A stretch of 64,000 bases of DNA from Myxocyprinus asiaticus (GCF_019703515.2 NC_059372.1:16281492-16345491); one strand, 5' to 3'. Positions 11,445 through 25,392 are shown, numbered from the stretch's first letter. Numbers and translations are program-made. Notes: generated by a model from the letters alone, not told the origin.

Positions 11445-11830
11445 TGGCTCGATAAATCGGCAAGGCCGATTAATCTGCCAAAATTTGACCATTTTGCGGA
11501 ATCAGTCGATAACTGTTTTCAATTGAGCGATTAAAAGAAGGATTACCATTTCCTTGTCAGTTCCAAAATCTACCAATAGATTTGTCAATGGATAGTCAAC
11601 ACTTTCTGTTTTCTAGTTTTTTTCTTTTCAAGTTTATGCAAATTAGAGAAAATATTGCATAAAAAGTGTTTGTTTCATTGAAAAAAAACAAAACAAATTG
11701 GTATATCTGATTTGCTCTTGTTAAATTGTATTATGTTAATCTGCATTTATATCGGCTATCGGCCATCCTGCTATCTAGATATCGGTATCGGCATTGGCCA
11801 TTGAAAATCCATATCGGTTGACCACAAATT
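11445..11830. mobile_element. Degenerate non-autonomous hAT fragment
   Basis: Contains several CGATTAATC / ATATCGG words and ends CCATATCGGTTGACCAC near 11823, matching the terminal sequence GGTTGACCGATA of the better copy at 41009-41527. The left end is eroded and no target duplication is seen. Confidence 0.5.
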
Positions 11831-13141
11831 AGCATGGATCAGGCCCATGTTTCACCTTTAACAATTATGTGAGTTTCTAGGATACATGGAGTGGTCAAAA
11901 TTATTCGGAATTCTATATAGAGCGCAACGGTGCCTGCCCAATTTTTCAGCTGTCTGAGTTCCATAAGTATTTTTCCCATTCATTTCTTCCATAGAATTTC
12001 CATACATTTTAAGGCAAAAAAGTATTTGAAAATCCGAATATAAGGTTGTGTACTTACCGTTTTTCAAGAGGGCACGGTCTTCAAACCCATGAAGCATTGC
12101 GAATGATGTAAACGAATATAAAACTATGAAAATATATAAAACTGTTTATTTTGTTGATTATAAGTATAGAAACAATATAGTTTACATTTATTGTGAAATA
12201 TTACAACATACGCAAATATATAAATAGTTTGAGAGTGCAGGAAGATCGACTCATTTGCGTCATTCAGAGCGTCATGGGAGTAGGCGGTCGTGTCCGGGCT
12301 TATTTTGTGGGCTTTGTTGACCGTGGTTCTCTGATTGGGGAAGCTTTCTCTGCTGGACCATGGGTAATGTAGTTGTTCAACAGGAGTTCTGCTATTAAAG
12401 ACAATTTTTAAACACTGAAGTTGAAATAACACAGAGGGATAGCTTGAACGGAAGCATATACCATTGATGAACAACCTTGGAGCTCATGGTGGGTCTGTCT
12501 TTAACGGTTTATAAATATGCGTTTAAAATCAATTTGTCTGTGGAAGAAATGAATGGGATTTTTACTTCCGGAACCAGACTGTTGCGCTCTTACATCCAGT
12601 AAAAGTCTTGCTTGTTGTCCCTTGGCAGTGTAACCCATCTAGCCATCAACAGCTGGACCGATCCATAAAATTCTGTTATAGAAAATGAAAATGTGCATGC
12701 TGTCTCTAGTTACAAGGGAACAGGGTTTGCGTTTACATTCCTCATCTGTACCACTGCTTGCAAATGAAACTGCATTTTCTCCCTACAAGGCAGCACCTTA
12801 GGCCAAAGTAATCCCTTTAAATGCACCCCTGAACATTTGATAAAAAAAGGGGAGAAGCAAATAGGCAACTCTGAGGCTGAACGGTGCAGATTGTTTGGGA
12901 GAAGTGTTCCTCAGCATGGAAATGGGCACATTTGGGATGCATGGGCTTGCTGATGGGAGGGAGACGGGGTTCGGCAGACCTGACACTGCTGACCCTGGTA
13001 AACATTCTTGTAAGTTCCTGTTATGTGCATGGGGGAAATAAAGACTGAAAAAGTGCTGAGCCATTGTACGTCCAGAAATGTGTACTTTTCCCAGAATTCT
13101 TTTTTTACTCCACTCTCTTTTTGCTTCCTGAAGGACTGAAG
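11831..13141. other. camta1 intron 1, last part
   Basis: Mostly single-copy looking DNA. GC content is higher at 12880-13030, just before candidate exon 2. No gene or bounded repeat is recognised. Confidence 0.4.
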
Positions 13142-13235
13142 AAAATCCGTAATCCGGATCGAATGTACAGATCAGCAGTGTGTTATTCGGCCCATGCTCC
13201 TCCTAAGAGTGTCAGTGATGACACAGAGACAAACA
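13142..13235 (+). CDS. camta1: Candidate camta1 coding exon 2
   Basis: Open frame of 31 codons plus one base, reading KIRNPDRMYRSAVCYSAHAP then PKSVSDDTETN. A long pyrimidine tract (13101-13129) precedes two AG acceptors, at 13132-13133 and 13140-13141. Only the second joins exon 1 (phase 0) in frame. The donor ACA|GTAAGA leaves phase 1, exactly what exon 3 needs (one base plus AT gives Asn). The length matches the roughly 32-residue acidic/serine-rich linker between the CAMTA1 N-terminus and the CG-1 domain in mammals, but the residues are clearly divergent (a CxxxxxPP...DD...N pattern at most). The call rests on phase, splice signals, open frame and position; it is an inference. Alternatively it may be an optional exon, or a first exon starting at the internal Met at 13163. 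Confidence 0.55.
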
Positions 13236-13576
13236 GTAAGAGCTGCTTATTAATATTGCATTCGTGGCATTTCTCGAAGGGTCCACTTGCTGCCTAATCT
13301 ATTATTCATCCATCGATTCATTTATTTACCTCTTGATTTCATTTGTCGTTCTCTCCTCCCTTGGGATTTCCTGTTGGAGCTTTCTGTGATGATTGAAGAG
13401 TCAGGGGTTTGACAAGGCTATGTTGTCAATATCAGAAGTGTTGTCAGTAACTGAAAGTGACAGTGGGTGGGTAAGGCTTAGCACACCCTGCACTTCAAAT
13501 ACCAGGTTAAAGTACATGTCGACCTTTTAAAAACATCCATTCACCAGACGCAAAAGCACAGCCGGTGTGTTGCAGA

Positions 13577-14737
13577 TAGGGCTGGGCGATATGGCTTCAG
13601 AAATTATATCTCGATATTTTTCAGCAAATTGACGATATTCAATATATATCTCGATAATTATGTTTTTGCTCTGAAATAGCATAAACGTTGTTTTTTGATT
13701 TTGTTTTTAATCAGAGGAACCATTTATTTAATCTAAACAGCCATTGTAGCCAAGTAGAATTCATATTTCAAAGGTATTAAATAAAAATCAGTTTAAAAAT
13801 GATTAAGACATGTTTCCCAAAGTTTTTCAATAAATTAACACAAGGGAGAGTAAAATGTAATCATTTTCATTGATTTGCACGTTTATACTTATATTTAACA
13901 TACAGTCATACATGGAAGCTAAATACAAATCTTATTTACCTTCATATATTTTTACTTTGTGAATGAACAAGGTTTGCAAAAACTAATTCACTTATGTTTT
14001 GGAAACCGGATGAATATTGCATCATACTAAATTATTACTGTGGAACCCAGTCAAGTTTATTATTATAATATAATACTGAATTATTATTATTTTCAGGATA
14101 AGATTTGGTAAAGATAAATTAATATATTTCTGTCTTATTTACTTCACATTAAACTGGGGTTTTTATTTTGACACTGCAAGTGCAGTCGTGTTTATTTCAC
14201 CTTCACCAGGAGCTTTTATTATGAAACGGGAAGTGCAATGTTTGTTTGACAGTTCTGAGTTTTGCATCTTGTGAACCGCTGTCAAACTCTCCTTTACTGT
14301 GCCGCATTTGTAGATTTGTATAATAACTTTATAGCGGTTACTAATGTTTGGAATTGTGTGAATGCTTGAACCTGCAGTTCTTCACAATGCAGGTGAACTG
14401 CGCTAAAAACACGAGTCTCCGCCAACCCCGCGCGTGCACACAGATCAGCGCGTCGCCGATTCATTCTGAAGCGCACACAGTGTTTATCTGTCTTTAATTG
14501 CAGCCTTTGGCAGTTAAATGATCACATATGATCATATCTCAATTTTCATGTTATTTTGATTAATTATACAGCCCTGAAGGATCATGAAATTAGTTTACTG
14601 ATGCGCTCTATAGAATTTAATGCCCAAATAAAAGGCTCATTAAAATCATCGCTATAGTTTTGATATTGATGAATTTTATATCGTCAGCAAAATCATCGCG
14701 ATTATATCGTGGGTATTCGATGTATCACCCAGCCCTA
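13577..14737. mobile_element. Non-autonomous hAT element with exact target duplication
   Basis: Terminal repeats TAGGGCTGGGCGATATGG (13577) and ...TATCACCCAGCCCTA (ending 14737) are bounded by an exact 8-bp duplication GTTGCAGA at 13569-13576 and 14738-14745. Length 1,161 bp. No transposase is visible. It lies 341 bp downstream of candidate exon 2. A related, truncated and longer copy is at 53835-55465. Confidence 0.9.
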
Positions 14738-14745
14738 GTTGCAGA

Positions 14746-15789
14746 CTAACCTCTACCATTTGTTGAAATCATTTGTCTAGGCTAGATTAGACACTTTTCC
14801 CCTTTAGCACATACAACATGCATATTTTATGATGGGCTTTAAGCGTAACGCACTATTTGTTGTGTTTAGATCATGTGCATGTTAATATGGCCTGATGTGT
14901 TGTGTGGAACGCTGATTACCCCAGAAGTAGCACTGTTCTCATGCTTAATAGGCAGTATATCTCCTCTCCTGGCACATCTGAAGACTTAGTTGATCTGTGT
15001 AATTAAGCCTGTTCATTTTTTTGTGTAAATTTGTAAGAGGAGTTAAATCAGCCTCATCTCCTTGTTATGCTGCCTGCTCGTTATGTTGTTTTCATTGAGT
15101 AAGTTCTTGCAGCTTCAAAGCTCAAAGATTTTAATGAACATTTACAGTTCAAGTAAATGCAGAAACGTCTGTTTGCAGTCATGTTTATATCATTTCAAAT
15201 GGTGTGTATATACAGAATTTGTGTGTAGGCTTGCATGCCTGCTTGTGTATCTGCCTGTGCTAAGTATCAAGTCTATCCCTTGCACTCTTATACTCCTGCA
15301 TGATGTAACCACTGTGTGTGCTGTCTGTGTTAATGTTTGGTGCCTGGAGGTTTTCGTATCACTAGGACAGTAAAAATTCAGCATGGCCTGGCGGAAGGTA
15401 AACCACTCATGTGAGTAATGTGAGAGTAGTTATGATTAGGATAAAGGGCTTTAGTGGGGATCTGGCAGTGTGTCCTTTACTGTCTGCTGTGTGAGTGTGA
15501 ATATGTGTGTGTGTATGTGTGCTTGCAGGTCCTCACCTCCTCTCTCCCTGAGATAGGATTTTCATGGATGGGTAAGCTTGACTGAGGCTGAAAATACATA
15601 AGAAGGCACATTGTTCTCTTCAGTTTGATGCCAACACTTTTGTAGCTGATTTAAGTTGCTGTTTTAGGCTACTTTGAAATCGTGGATTCAGGCCAGCCTC
15701 CTACTGTATCTGAATGCTGGCAACTTCTGTAAGAGATGTTCATAATGATCTAGTTAGCATAGAGCCAAAACTTACAACCCTATTGAGAC
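14746..15789. other. camta1 intron 2 DNA, no feature seen
   Basis: No coding frame with recognisable content. Short GT-rich stretches occur near 15490-15530. Confidence 0.4.
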
Positions 15790-16332
15790 ATATGTATTAG
15801 GGATGGTGGACGTGGCAGCAGTGATCGATCATGAAAACGATGATCGATGGTGATCAAGCATGATATGATTTCTCACTTAATTCGAAATTCAGTGACAAAT
15901 TCCTAAACACAAACGTGTCAAAGAGAGAGCTTATTTTTAATTTTGAGATTGATTACGTTATGATTTTGAAGGGTAAATTGATTGTCAGAGGTCTCTCATA
16001 GCAACAAAACTGATATGATGCTGCAATGCTATTGTTACGATCATCAAAAGAGAGTGTAATTAACTGTGTTTTGAACACCTGTCTCTGCAAAACGTTTGCT
16101 TAACACGTTTTATTATCATTTAATGTAAGAACTTTGACTTGTTAATTGATATTATTTAATAGTGAATGTTTGTCACTGACTGTAAACCTCCCTGCCCTGG
16201 GCGCTGACATGCTTGCATGATGTAACACACACCTGCATCTCGACGAAATGGGAGTTGAACATTTCCAAGTTGGAAGACATAAAGTGTCATTCCATTGCAC
16301 TTTCCCCAGTAGAAAGGTGGAAATTCTGACTC

Positions 16333-17349
<1,017 letters not shown>

Positions 17350-17766
17350 AATGGAACAGAATGCAGCATCTTCAAAACTGAACTTCAACTTAACACGTAT
17401 ATTAAAAATGCGATGGTTATGTTAAGCCAACCGCGATTTGACAATAGACGGTTCAGACAGTTACTAAAAAAAAACTGGTGTGCGCTTACTAAGATTACTA
17501 CAGTAACCTGAAGGAAGAACAGACAGACACCCGTTGTGCACGTTCTTTCATTGAGTTGGGCAGCAAATCTTCACATAATAACAAAATATGATGCATTATA
17601 TTTTGATTACGCAATCTTTTGTACATTTTGTAACAGATTATTTTATAACAGCCTATAATAATGAATAGATGATACACTGGAACAACAAGATGCAATGCAG
17701 CAGCCAAAGATGTTTGTCAGGCATGTTGTTATATATACAGTTATGTACATGTCATTGCCTCTCGAG

Positions 17767-20700
17767 CAAGGCTACAACTAACGATTATTTTGATAATTAA
17801 TTAATCTAACGATTATTAGAGCGATTATTCGGCTATTATTTCAACGATTAATCATTAGCTCTTAACCGATTATTCAGCTTGTGCCCTGACTTAAAAGGTT
17901 ATATTAAACATGCTTGCTAACAATAAAGAGGACAAAATCATCTTTTAAAAATGCCTCTAAATGATTTTAAGTTGAATTCAGTAAAGAAATTCACTGCAAA
18001 AATTTTTTTGTCTTGTTTTCCAATTAAAATTGTCTAAAAATCCTTAAAACAAGATACATTTACTTGAGAAGCAACATATAAGATATTTATTATTAACATT
18101 ATTAACATCTGAGTGCCCAATATGTCACACATAAAACTCTGAACCCTCACCCAAAATTCTTGGATCTTAACACACCACCAAAAAACATTCAACGGGGTTT
18201 GTGTCCCCATCTTCTGATTGGCATCGCCAGCAGGTGGGTGTGTCTTTAAGACCAAGCCTAAACAATCTAGAGGGGGTCCAATAGAATAGATGTAAAATCT
18301 TGAATTGCATAAGGTGCACCCTTGTTTCTCTAGATGTAGACTTGACATTTTTTAGAATCCTAGCCCACACTTCCTCCTCCAATACCAAGTTTAAATCTTC
18401 CTCCCATAATCTCTTGAGAGAAGCCGAAGCTCCGTCCCCCAGACTCTGAATTTACTGGGAGTAATACACTGATGCCTCATGACCTTTTCCAAAAGCAGTA
18501 ATCACCACTCCCAGAGTATCTGCCGCTTTAGGGGGATGTATGCTATTCTCAAAAATAGTACAGAGCAGGTGGCACAGCTGTAAATACCTAAAAAACTGAG
18601 ACCTGAGAATCCCAAAATGTTGAACCATATTTTCAAAGGATCTCAACACTCCACTCTCATATTGGTCACTGAGTGTATTAACCTCCCTCACAATCCAGTC
18701 TAACCAGCAGAAAGGGGACTTATTTATACATATCTTTGGGTTCAGCCATATGCTCAAGGCAGCATTTAAATAAATGTCCGAATTAAACACTCTGGACACT
18801 TTTGTCCATTCTGAGTGCAAATGGGAGATAACGGGGTGTAACTTAACTTCTCTGATTAGTTTAATAGAAAGGCTTTGCAATGGCGAAATAACGACAAGAA
18901 CTTCCTGTTCAATACAAAATCAGGGAGGGGCTCTCTCAGGTGGAAGCAACCAATGAGCCAAATGTCTGAGACCGAATGCATAATAATAAAATAAAATCTT
19001 GGGTAGGCCTAGCCCACCTTTGTCAATCGGCCTATGTAACTTATTGAAATGTAATCTGGGACATTCACCATTGCAAATAAAGGACTTCGCTATGCTTTCA
19101 AATTGCTAAGAGAGGGGGACATCTACAGGGACAGATTGTAGCAGGTAATTGAATTTTGGAATACAATTCATTTTAATAATATTAACCTTCCCAATCATTG
19201 ATAAATGTAATGAAGCCCACCTGCCCACATCCCTTGAAAACATTTTTATTAAAGGGTCAAAATTAATTCTAATTAAATCACACAAATTTGCTAGGAATAA
19301 AATACCCAAATACTTAATGCCCTGTTTGGGCCACTGGAAGGCGCCTGGCTGAAAAGCCGTTACCGGGAAGTACGCTGTCAGAGTCAAAGCTTCGGATTTA
19401 CACCAATTCACTCTGTATCCTGAGAGCTTAGAAAAGGAATTAATAATTCTGTGGAGGCAAGGCATAGATCTAGTAGGGTCGGAGACGAATAATAAAATAT
19501 CATCTGTGTAAAGCAAAAGCTTATACGCCACGCCACTTGCCACCACCCCTGGAAAATCATCCTTTCTTATCACGGCTGCTAATGGTTCCAGGGCAAGACA
19601 GAACAATAAGGGGGAAAGAGGGCAACCCTGCCGGGTGCCTCTATCCAGAGAAAAATAATCTGAAATTAATCCATTTGTTTGAACCACCGCTACTGTAACA
19701 TTTAAGATATTTAGACTTGCTTTAAGAGAATGTATCTTAAATATAAGTGTATTTTGTATATAAGTGTATTTTTTCACTTGGCTATACTTCTGCGAGTGCA
19801 GTAAAGACATAATATACTTATTCAAGATCTGTTCTCTAAAAGCAAGTCTAAATATCTTATATGCTGCTTCTCAGGTGAATGCATAGTTTTTTAAAGGATT
19901 TTTAGATATTTTAAAATATTTGTATTTTAATATTACTGTATATTCAACATTCTCAGATAACAGTTTTTTCTTCTGCAGTATAGCTGTTTTTGTTACATCA
20001 ATTACGTTGTTTTAAAGGAGTTTTAGATATTTATATTGGAAGACAAGCCAAAACAAAAACAAATCAAAAATGTATTTTATTGCAGTGTATAATGGTGCGA
20101 AGACTACCCTCTCTCACCTTTCTGTTCACTTCTATCCATCTTTAACTCAGAAAAACAGTATTGCCAATTTTCTTCATGATAAGAAATGCACAGTGACATA
20201 TATTAAGATTCAATAAGTCGTGAGCCATCACGTTATAATCTAGCTGCATTAAGCGCGCATGCTCGAGGGATGAGTGTCCCTGTGACAGAGTGTGCATCAG
20301 CCGGATGAAGTTTCAATCTCTCCCCCTTAGATTGGGATATTCACGCAACTCATAGAAGAGGCGCTGACCGCACAGAGAATGGCAGTTTCAGAGTTTGTAG
20401 TTATTTACATGACCTGCTTCCATTTTATTTGAACATTAATAAAGCTATAACGCATTAAATATAACTGCATTTAAGATGTAACGCCAGGGTGTTTCCTTTA
20501 AAGAGCTCTGGCTCCGCTTATTCCACAATGAGAGTGCCTCTGTATTTACTTATTTGGTATTTTTGCATTATAATTCTCTCATACTTTGCAATCAACATCA
20601 CCTGAAGCTGTTTGGAAAGTTTCGAGTGCATCTGGACTGTGAGCTGTGTAATTCTTCCTCTCTTCAGTCAGGCACGAGCTGTAGTGCTGCTCTCATGCAT

Positions 20701-20833
20701 CATCATTAAGGTTTCATATCTGATCTCATGTTACGTTAAATGAGATCAAATGACTATTCGACAAAGAACATTTTTGTTGACAATTTTTTATTGTCGATGT
20801 TGTCGAAAATGTCAACTAATCATTTCAGCCCTA
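17767..20833. mobile_element. hAT element carrying an L1 insertion
   Basis: Ends CAAGGCTACAACTAACGATT (17767) and ...ATTTCAGCCCTA (20833) pair as TAGGGCT-type terminal repeats. Flanks CTCTCGAG (17759-17766) and CTCTCAAG (20834-20841) are an 8-bp target duplication with one mismatch. A second copy of the same family in reverse orientation, without the L1, is at 58133-59135 (shared words include ATTTTGCATTATAATTC and its reverse complement). Inside this copy, 17995-18095 and 19695-19870 form short inverted arms of a further small repeat around the L1. Confidence 0.75.
18095..19695 (-). pseudogene. L1-type LINE ORF2 fragment, 5'-truncated
   Basis: Minus strand. The frame at 19106-19690 encodes the middle of a reverse transcriptase: RGTRQGCPLSPLLFCLALEP, then LLLYTDDILLF (YTDD in place of the usual YADD catalytic box), then FSKLSGYRVNWCKSE and LGILF blocks. 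Downstream frames at 18452-18880 and 18167-18388 carry the C-terminal part, including a zinc-knuckle-like CWRCQSEDGD region. Frameshifts separate the three frames, the endonuclease and early RT are missing, and the 3' end near 18095 is a short TTATTAACA-rich tail. The blocks fit teleost L1/Swimmer-type LINEs. The N-terminal 45 codons of the open frame above 19695 belong to the host repeat, not to L1. Confidence 0.8.
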
Positions 20834-20947
20834 CTCTCAAGTACTCGACGAGTACTCGAGTAGACAAAATGACCAAAATGCCCATCCCTAATATGTATAT
20901 AAGACTGTATGGTTGCAGTCATCAACTGAGATACTTTTGGTATTATT

Positions 20948-22883
20948 TAGGGTCCACCAATGTATCGGCCGGCAATATTTATTGGCCAGTTATTGACCAA
21001 ATTATAACCATCAGCAAATCATTGGCAAATCGGTTTTAAGTAAGGATGTGCATGAATAGTCGAATACTCGAGTATTCGTTCTGCAATAATTATTCGAAAA
21101 GTAAACATACTATTTGAATTTCACGAAGTTTTGCTTTGCCAGCCATATATACAGTGAGTTGTTGAGTGTGAACACAAGTTGATCACATTTAATGAGCAAA
21201 CCGTTCTGTCAGTACGTTTAGATGGACACCAAAAAGCGGGTTATTGTGATGTGGCTTACTGCGAGAAAGCTGGGTTCCTGTTTAAATGTACTGTATAAGT
21301 GGTGTACTCTTTACTCCCGTAAATGTGCAGCTCGACAGAAAGCAGCGTCCTCGTAACAACCTAATCCCCGCAGCACTTCTGTAAGCAACAAACATGGCAT
21401 CCAAGAAAGACTATGCTAGCTGAGGTAAGGGACATTCCATCATTTAAACTAGTGTTGACAAATGAGTATAGTTTTCTGAGCACATGGATATGCTCAACAA
21501 AAACATGGCATGAGATAAAAATTAAACATATCTATTATTTGTCGAGTGTTTATATTCGTCCTGTACGTTAATTGCGTCAGTCTACTTTATTAGCGCTTTC
21601 TATTTCTTCGCTTTGCGTGAGCTTAAATGCTTTCACTCTATACTTTTTTGTTTTTACGCATTGCTTGTTTAAATGTTTTCAACAAAAAAACACAGGACAT
21701 GATATAAGCTTGTTTTGGATATAATTAGAAGCTTGTTTTTTTAAAAAGGTGATGCAGCCTTTATGACTAAAATAATAATTTTACAACGTCTCTTTCTCAT
21801 TAATTACCTTCATTTAAATAATAGAATATTCGAGTATTCATTTTTTATGAGCTTAAATATTCGAATACCAAATTATTGATGAATGCCCATCCCTAGTTTT
21901 AAGTGTTTATTTAGAATTAATTATCATCCCACTTTGTAAAAAATTTGTGAATTCAAATGCACAATCCAGAAATAATGATAGCCACAGAATGTAGAAGGGT
22001 AGGCACACCTAAGAACATGCACTATTTAATTTATAACCATTCTCGTTCTCACATTAATGATGAAAAATCGATGCAGATATGACTGTTGTGAAAGCGGCAC
22101 TTACCTATACATGATGAGGTAAAACCATCCAAAATGCTTTGAAACCAGCAAACTTTGACCTCTTATACATTGGTATTGTATCCATTAAGGCTAATGGATT
22201 GATAAAGATTGATTGAGTTAAGATTGAAATCACAGTATGGTCTTGCGCAATTACTAAACCTTGAAAGCTTAAAAATAGACTGCATTCAGCCATTCTTTCA
22301 TTGCTTCAGACAGCATTGTGTAAGCTAGTGGTGCCCTCTAGTGGTGTCATTATCCATTATACCACAATAGTACTTAAAAGGGTGTTTTGTTCCTTTGGTA
22401 ACTTTTTATTTTTCCATGATGTGGTTAACATTTCAGCGGACTTGCCCAACATATGCATAAGATGATTTTGTAATGTTTTATTATATACAGTACCAACATG
22501 TAAAATGTGAGTTCTGTTGTTTTGAAATGCAAAAAGAGTACAAAGTACAAAATAATCTTTTTTTCAAGTCAATCATTATGCTTTGATATTTAGTTATTTT
22601 TCAATATTTTTTTATCTTTTTATCTTCTATTTATTGTGGCTGTCTTTAAAATTTTGTCCTATCATGTGTTCAACGGATCCAGTCCATGTTCAATGAAAAT
22701 TATTTATTTTTAGAACAATAAAAAGCTTTTGTACCACTTTGTACATTTTTAAAACATAATTTCTGAGCAAAACAGTGATCTGATGACAAAATAAAATTAG
22801 TGGCAAAATCTGGTATCGGCCAATAGTTTTTATCAAAACCTGTATCGGTATCGGCCAAAAAATTTAATATCGGTGCATCGCTA
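20948..22883. mobile_element. hAT element with exact target duplication, hosting another hAT
   Basis: Ends TAGGGTCCACCAATGTATCG (20948) and ATATCGGTGCATCGCTA (22883) are imperfect inverted repeats. They are bounded by an exact 8-bp duplication GTATTATT at 20940-20947 and 22884-22891. The interior is split by the element at 21041-21895. No transposase is recognised. Confidence 0.85.
21041..21895. mobile_element. Nested non-autonomous hAT with exact target duplication
   Basis: Ends TAAGGATGTGCATGAATAGT (21041) and GAATGCCCATCCCTA (21895), with subterminal TCGAATACTCGAGTATTCG repeated near the other end as ATTCGAGTATTC. Exact 8-bp duplication GTTTTAAG at 21033-21040 and 21896-21903. Length 855 bp, no coding capacity. 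It lies inside the element at 20948-22883 and is therefore younger. Confidence 0.9.
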
Positions 22884-22891
22884 GTATTATT

Positions 22892-23566
22892 ACATTTAAA
22901 TGTAACTTTTGAAATAATTTGCTGCATATGTAAAGGCCAACTTCAGGCAGAATTGTGCTGGTCACTGATGTATGCTGAGAGCTCATCAGATGTACCCAAG
23001 CCTCTGACATCAACCACCAAACCACAGCAGTGTTTCAACAAGGCTGCCTGCTGGTGATTTGTCACCATGGCTATAGCTAGCTTGACAAACATCACTATGG
23101 GCAGACACATCTGAACACTGCTGCATAATGTCTAGTATGAGGATTCAGGCAAAATAGAGCAAGTGCCTCTGTATTTCTTATTGGGCATCACTGACAACTT
23201 TCAAAGGCAGTGCAGGCAGACATCCATACGGTAATAAGTGTGTTCTTTATAGTACATTATGCTTGTTATATGAACTATGTGTCCATGTCCTTTACTCAGA
23301 TAATGTTCCTGGTTTCCATTCCATTTCATTCCATTTCATTCCATTTCTAACAAAAATAACATAAACAGATGGAAGAGAGATGGTAAAATTATGTTGTTTG
23401 TGCTTCTCTCATAATTTAGACACTATGGTCCTTTTTCTCAGTTGAGACCAGTTTTTTGCAATTAATCAAGCAAAGCATTGATTTTTTCAAAGAGCAAAGC
23501 ATGGACAATAAAATTATGTAATCTAGATTGAAAGAGATAGCTCTGATTAAGACATCCATTAAATTC

Positions 23567-23597
<31 letters not shown>

Positions 23598-24683
23598 GAA
23601 GCAAATGCAGGTGTCAGAGCACCCTGTGGACAGGATTGTGGATTATTCCATTCAGACCTAAACAATTGGCCAGAGACTGAAATAATATATGCAAAAAGTG
23701 GTGTTCCCACACCAAAAAATTTATACTTAGTGGCCAAGGTTGTAATGCTACACTTGAAATTGGACTTTGTGTCATATAAATCAGTTGAATAAATCCATCA
23801 AATGTTATTAGGTGTCCGTTAAAATGAAAACAGAAAATGTTTAAAAGGTCTATTAGTCTTGCAATCTGGCTAAAGTACTATCATGTCTGCCACCAGTGTG
23901 CTCTATACAGGTATTTCTCAAATGAAAACACAGGGCTATTTTGATATTTGATTGGCTGTTAGATATTCAGTCTGTCATCAACAGGAACTAATAGAGTGCC
24001 ACATGTTGCACATCGATTGTAATGGACAACAGGTCTGAAAGGTTTAAGATGTGATTATATTTATTATGCCTTTGAGAATTTCAGTCACTATCGTACCAAT
24101 AATCGTTCTCTTACTTTATTCTTCTCACAACTGTCTAGCTTCAGTGTAGCTGATTGCCACCAATTGAAAGCATAATATTTAGTCAGCATTAAGTTGTTTG
24201 AGAGTGATTCTGCTATTATTCTGCTATTATTATTGAATCAATGTTGATTTATTTCCCTTCATGATAATAGCAAGGTTTGGCTTCTCACAATGTGTAAGAA
24301 CATTTTTTTAATATTGGCTTTAGGGCTGTCTCCAGGTAATTATTTGTCCCTATACTTTGACATCTATTTAAGGAAATTGATGGTTTGTTGTAAGTCATTG
24401 ATTATTGATGGGTTGGTTTCAAAATGTTGCATGTTTGTGATTTTATGTGATGATTCTTTCTCTTTGATTAGATTATTTATAAGCCTGCTGAGCATAAAAC
24501 CAGAGAGTGGAATATCATATACATAAATGGAGGAATTGAGTAGGGCTGTGAAACTGTTTTCATCCACATTAATTCATTGTACATACTGTGTGTGGTAATT
24601 TTGCATGGCTTTTCTAACAGCTATCTATTATTTGCTTGTGGGCCTCATGCATGTGCGAATGTATGGCTCTGGCTTGTGCAGAA
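22892..24683. other. camta1 intron 2 DNA with two simple repeats
   Basis: A ten-base tandem (TTCCATTTCA) occupies 23314-23347 and a long T run lies at 23569-23592. The stretch 22930-23220 is GC-richer and looks single-copy, but nothing in it can be named. Confidence 0.5.
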
Positions 24684-25392
24684 AAGGAATACAGTAGTTC
24701 ACCCAAAAATGATAATTCTCCCATCATTTTCTCACCCTTACATTGTCTCAAACTCGAATGACTTTCTTCCTACTGCAGAACACAAACGGAGATATTTAAG
24801 GGAGATATGACGTTTGAGCATATGCAAGTGAATGGTGACCAACTTTTTAAGCTCCAAAAGGACATAAAGCCAGCATAAAGGTAATCCATAAGACTCCAGC
24901 AGTTTTATCCATGTCTTCTGAAGAGATCCAGTCAGTTTCTGGGTGAGAACAGACCAAAATGAAACTCCCTTTTCACTGTACATTGCAGTCTCTAGGCACT
25001 ACTATGCTTTCAAGCTTGATGCTAGGCTAGATGGCGCTAGGAAGTGTAATCGAACTGGAAATCAGGATCGACACGGAGACTGATGTTGTCAAGATTTATT
25101 GTGAAAAAGGAGTTATATTTTGGTCTCTTCTCACCCAAAATCGATTAGATCGCACCAGAGGACATGGATTACACCACTGGAGCCTTGTGGATCACTTTTA
25201 TGATGCCTTTGTCCTTTTTGGAGCTTGAAAATGTGTCACCATTCACTTGCATTGTATGGAAAAACGGACAGCATATCTCCATTCAAATATCTTAGTTTGT
25301 CTTCTGTGGAAGAGAGAAAGTCATACGATTTTGACACGACATAAGAGTAAGTAAATGATGGGAGATTTATCATTTTTGGGTGAATCATTCCT
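24684..25392. mobile_element. TTAA palindromic MITE
   Basis: Left end AAAGGAATACAGTAGTTCAC (three extra bases, CAG, inside the usual end) and right end TTTTGGGTGAATCATTCCT at 25392 followed by TTAA at 25393-25396. The arms pair across 700 bp (CTCCCATCATTTTCTCACCC against AGTAAATGATGGGAG; CCATTCACTTGCAT against ATGCAAGTGAATGG). The left target site is degraded. No coding capacity. Confidence 0.8.

Noticed and set aside
14294..14476. Similar minus-strand frames at 14294-14476 and 55157-55435 suggesting a conserved peptide
   Set aside because: Both lie at the same position of two copies of one hAT family; the similarity is that of repeat DNA, with frameshifts between the copies.
15062..15373. 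Cysteine-rich open frame
   Set aside because: No signal peptide or domain pattern I can support; GT-rich DNA gives many Cys and Val codons.
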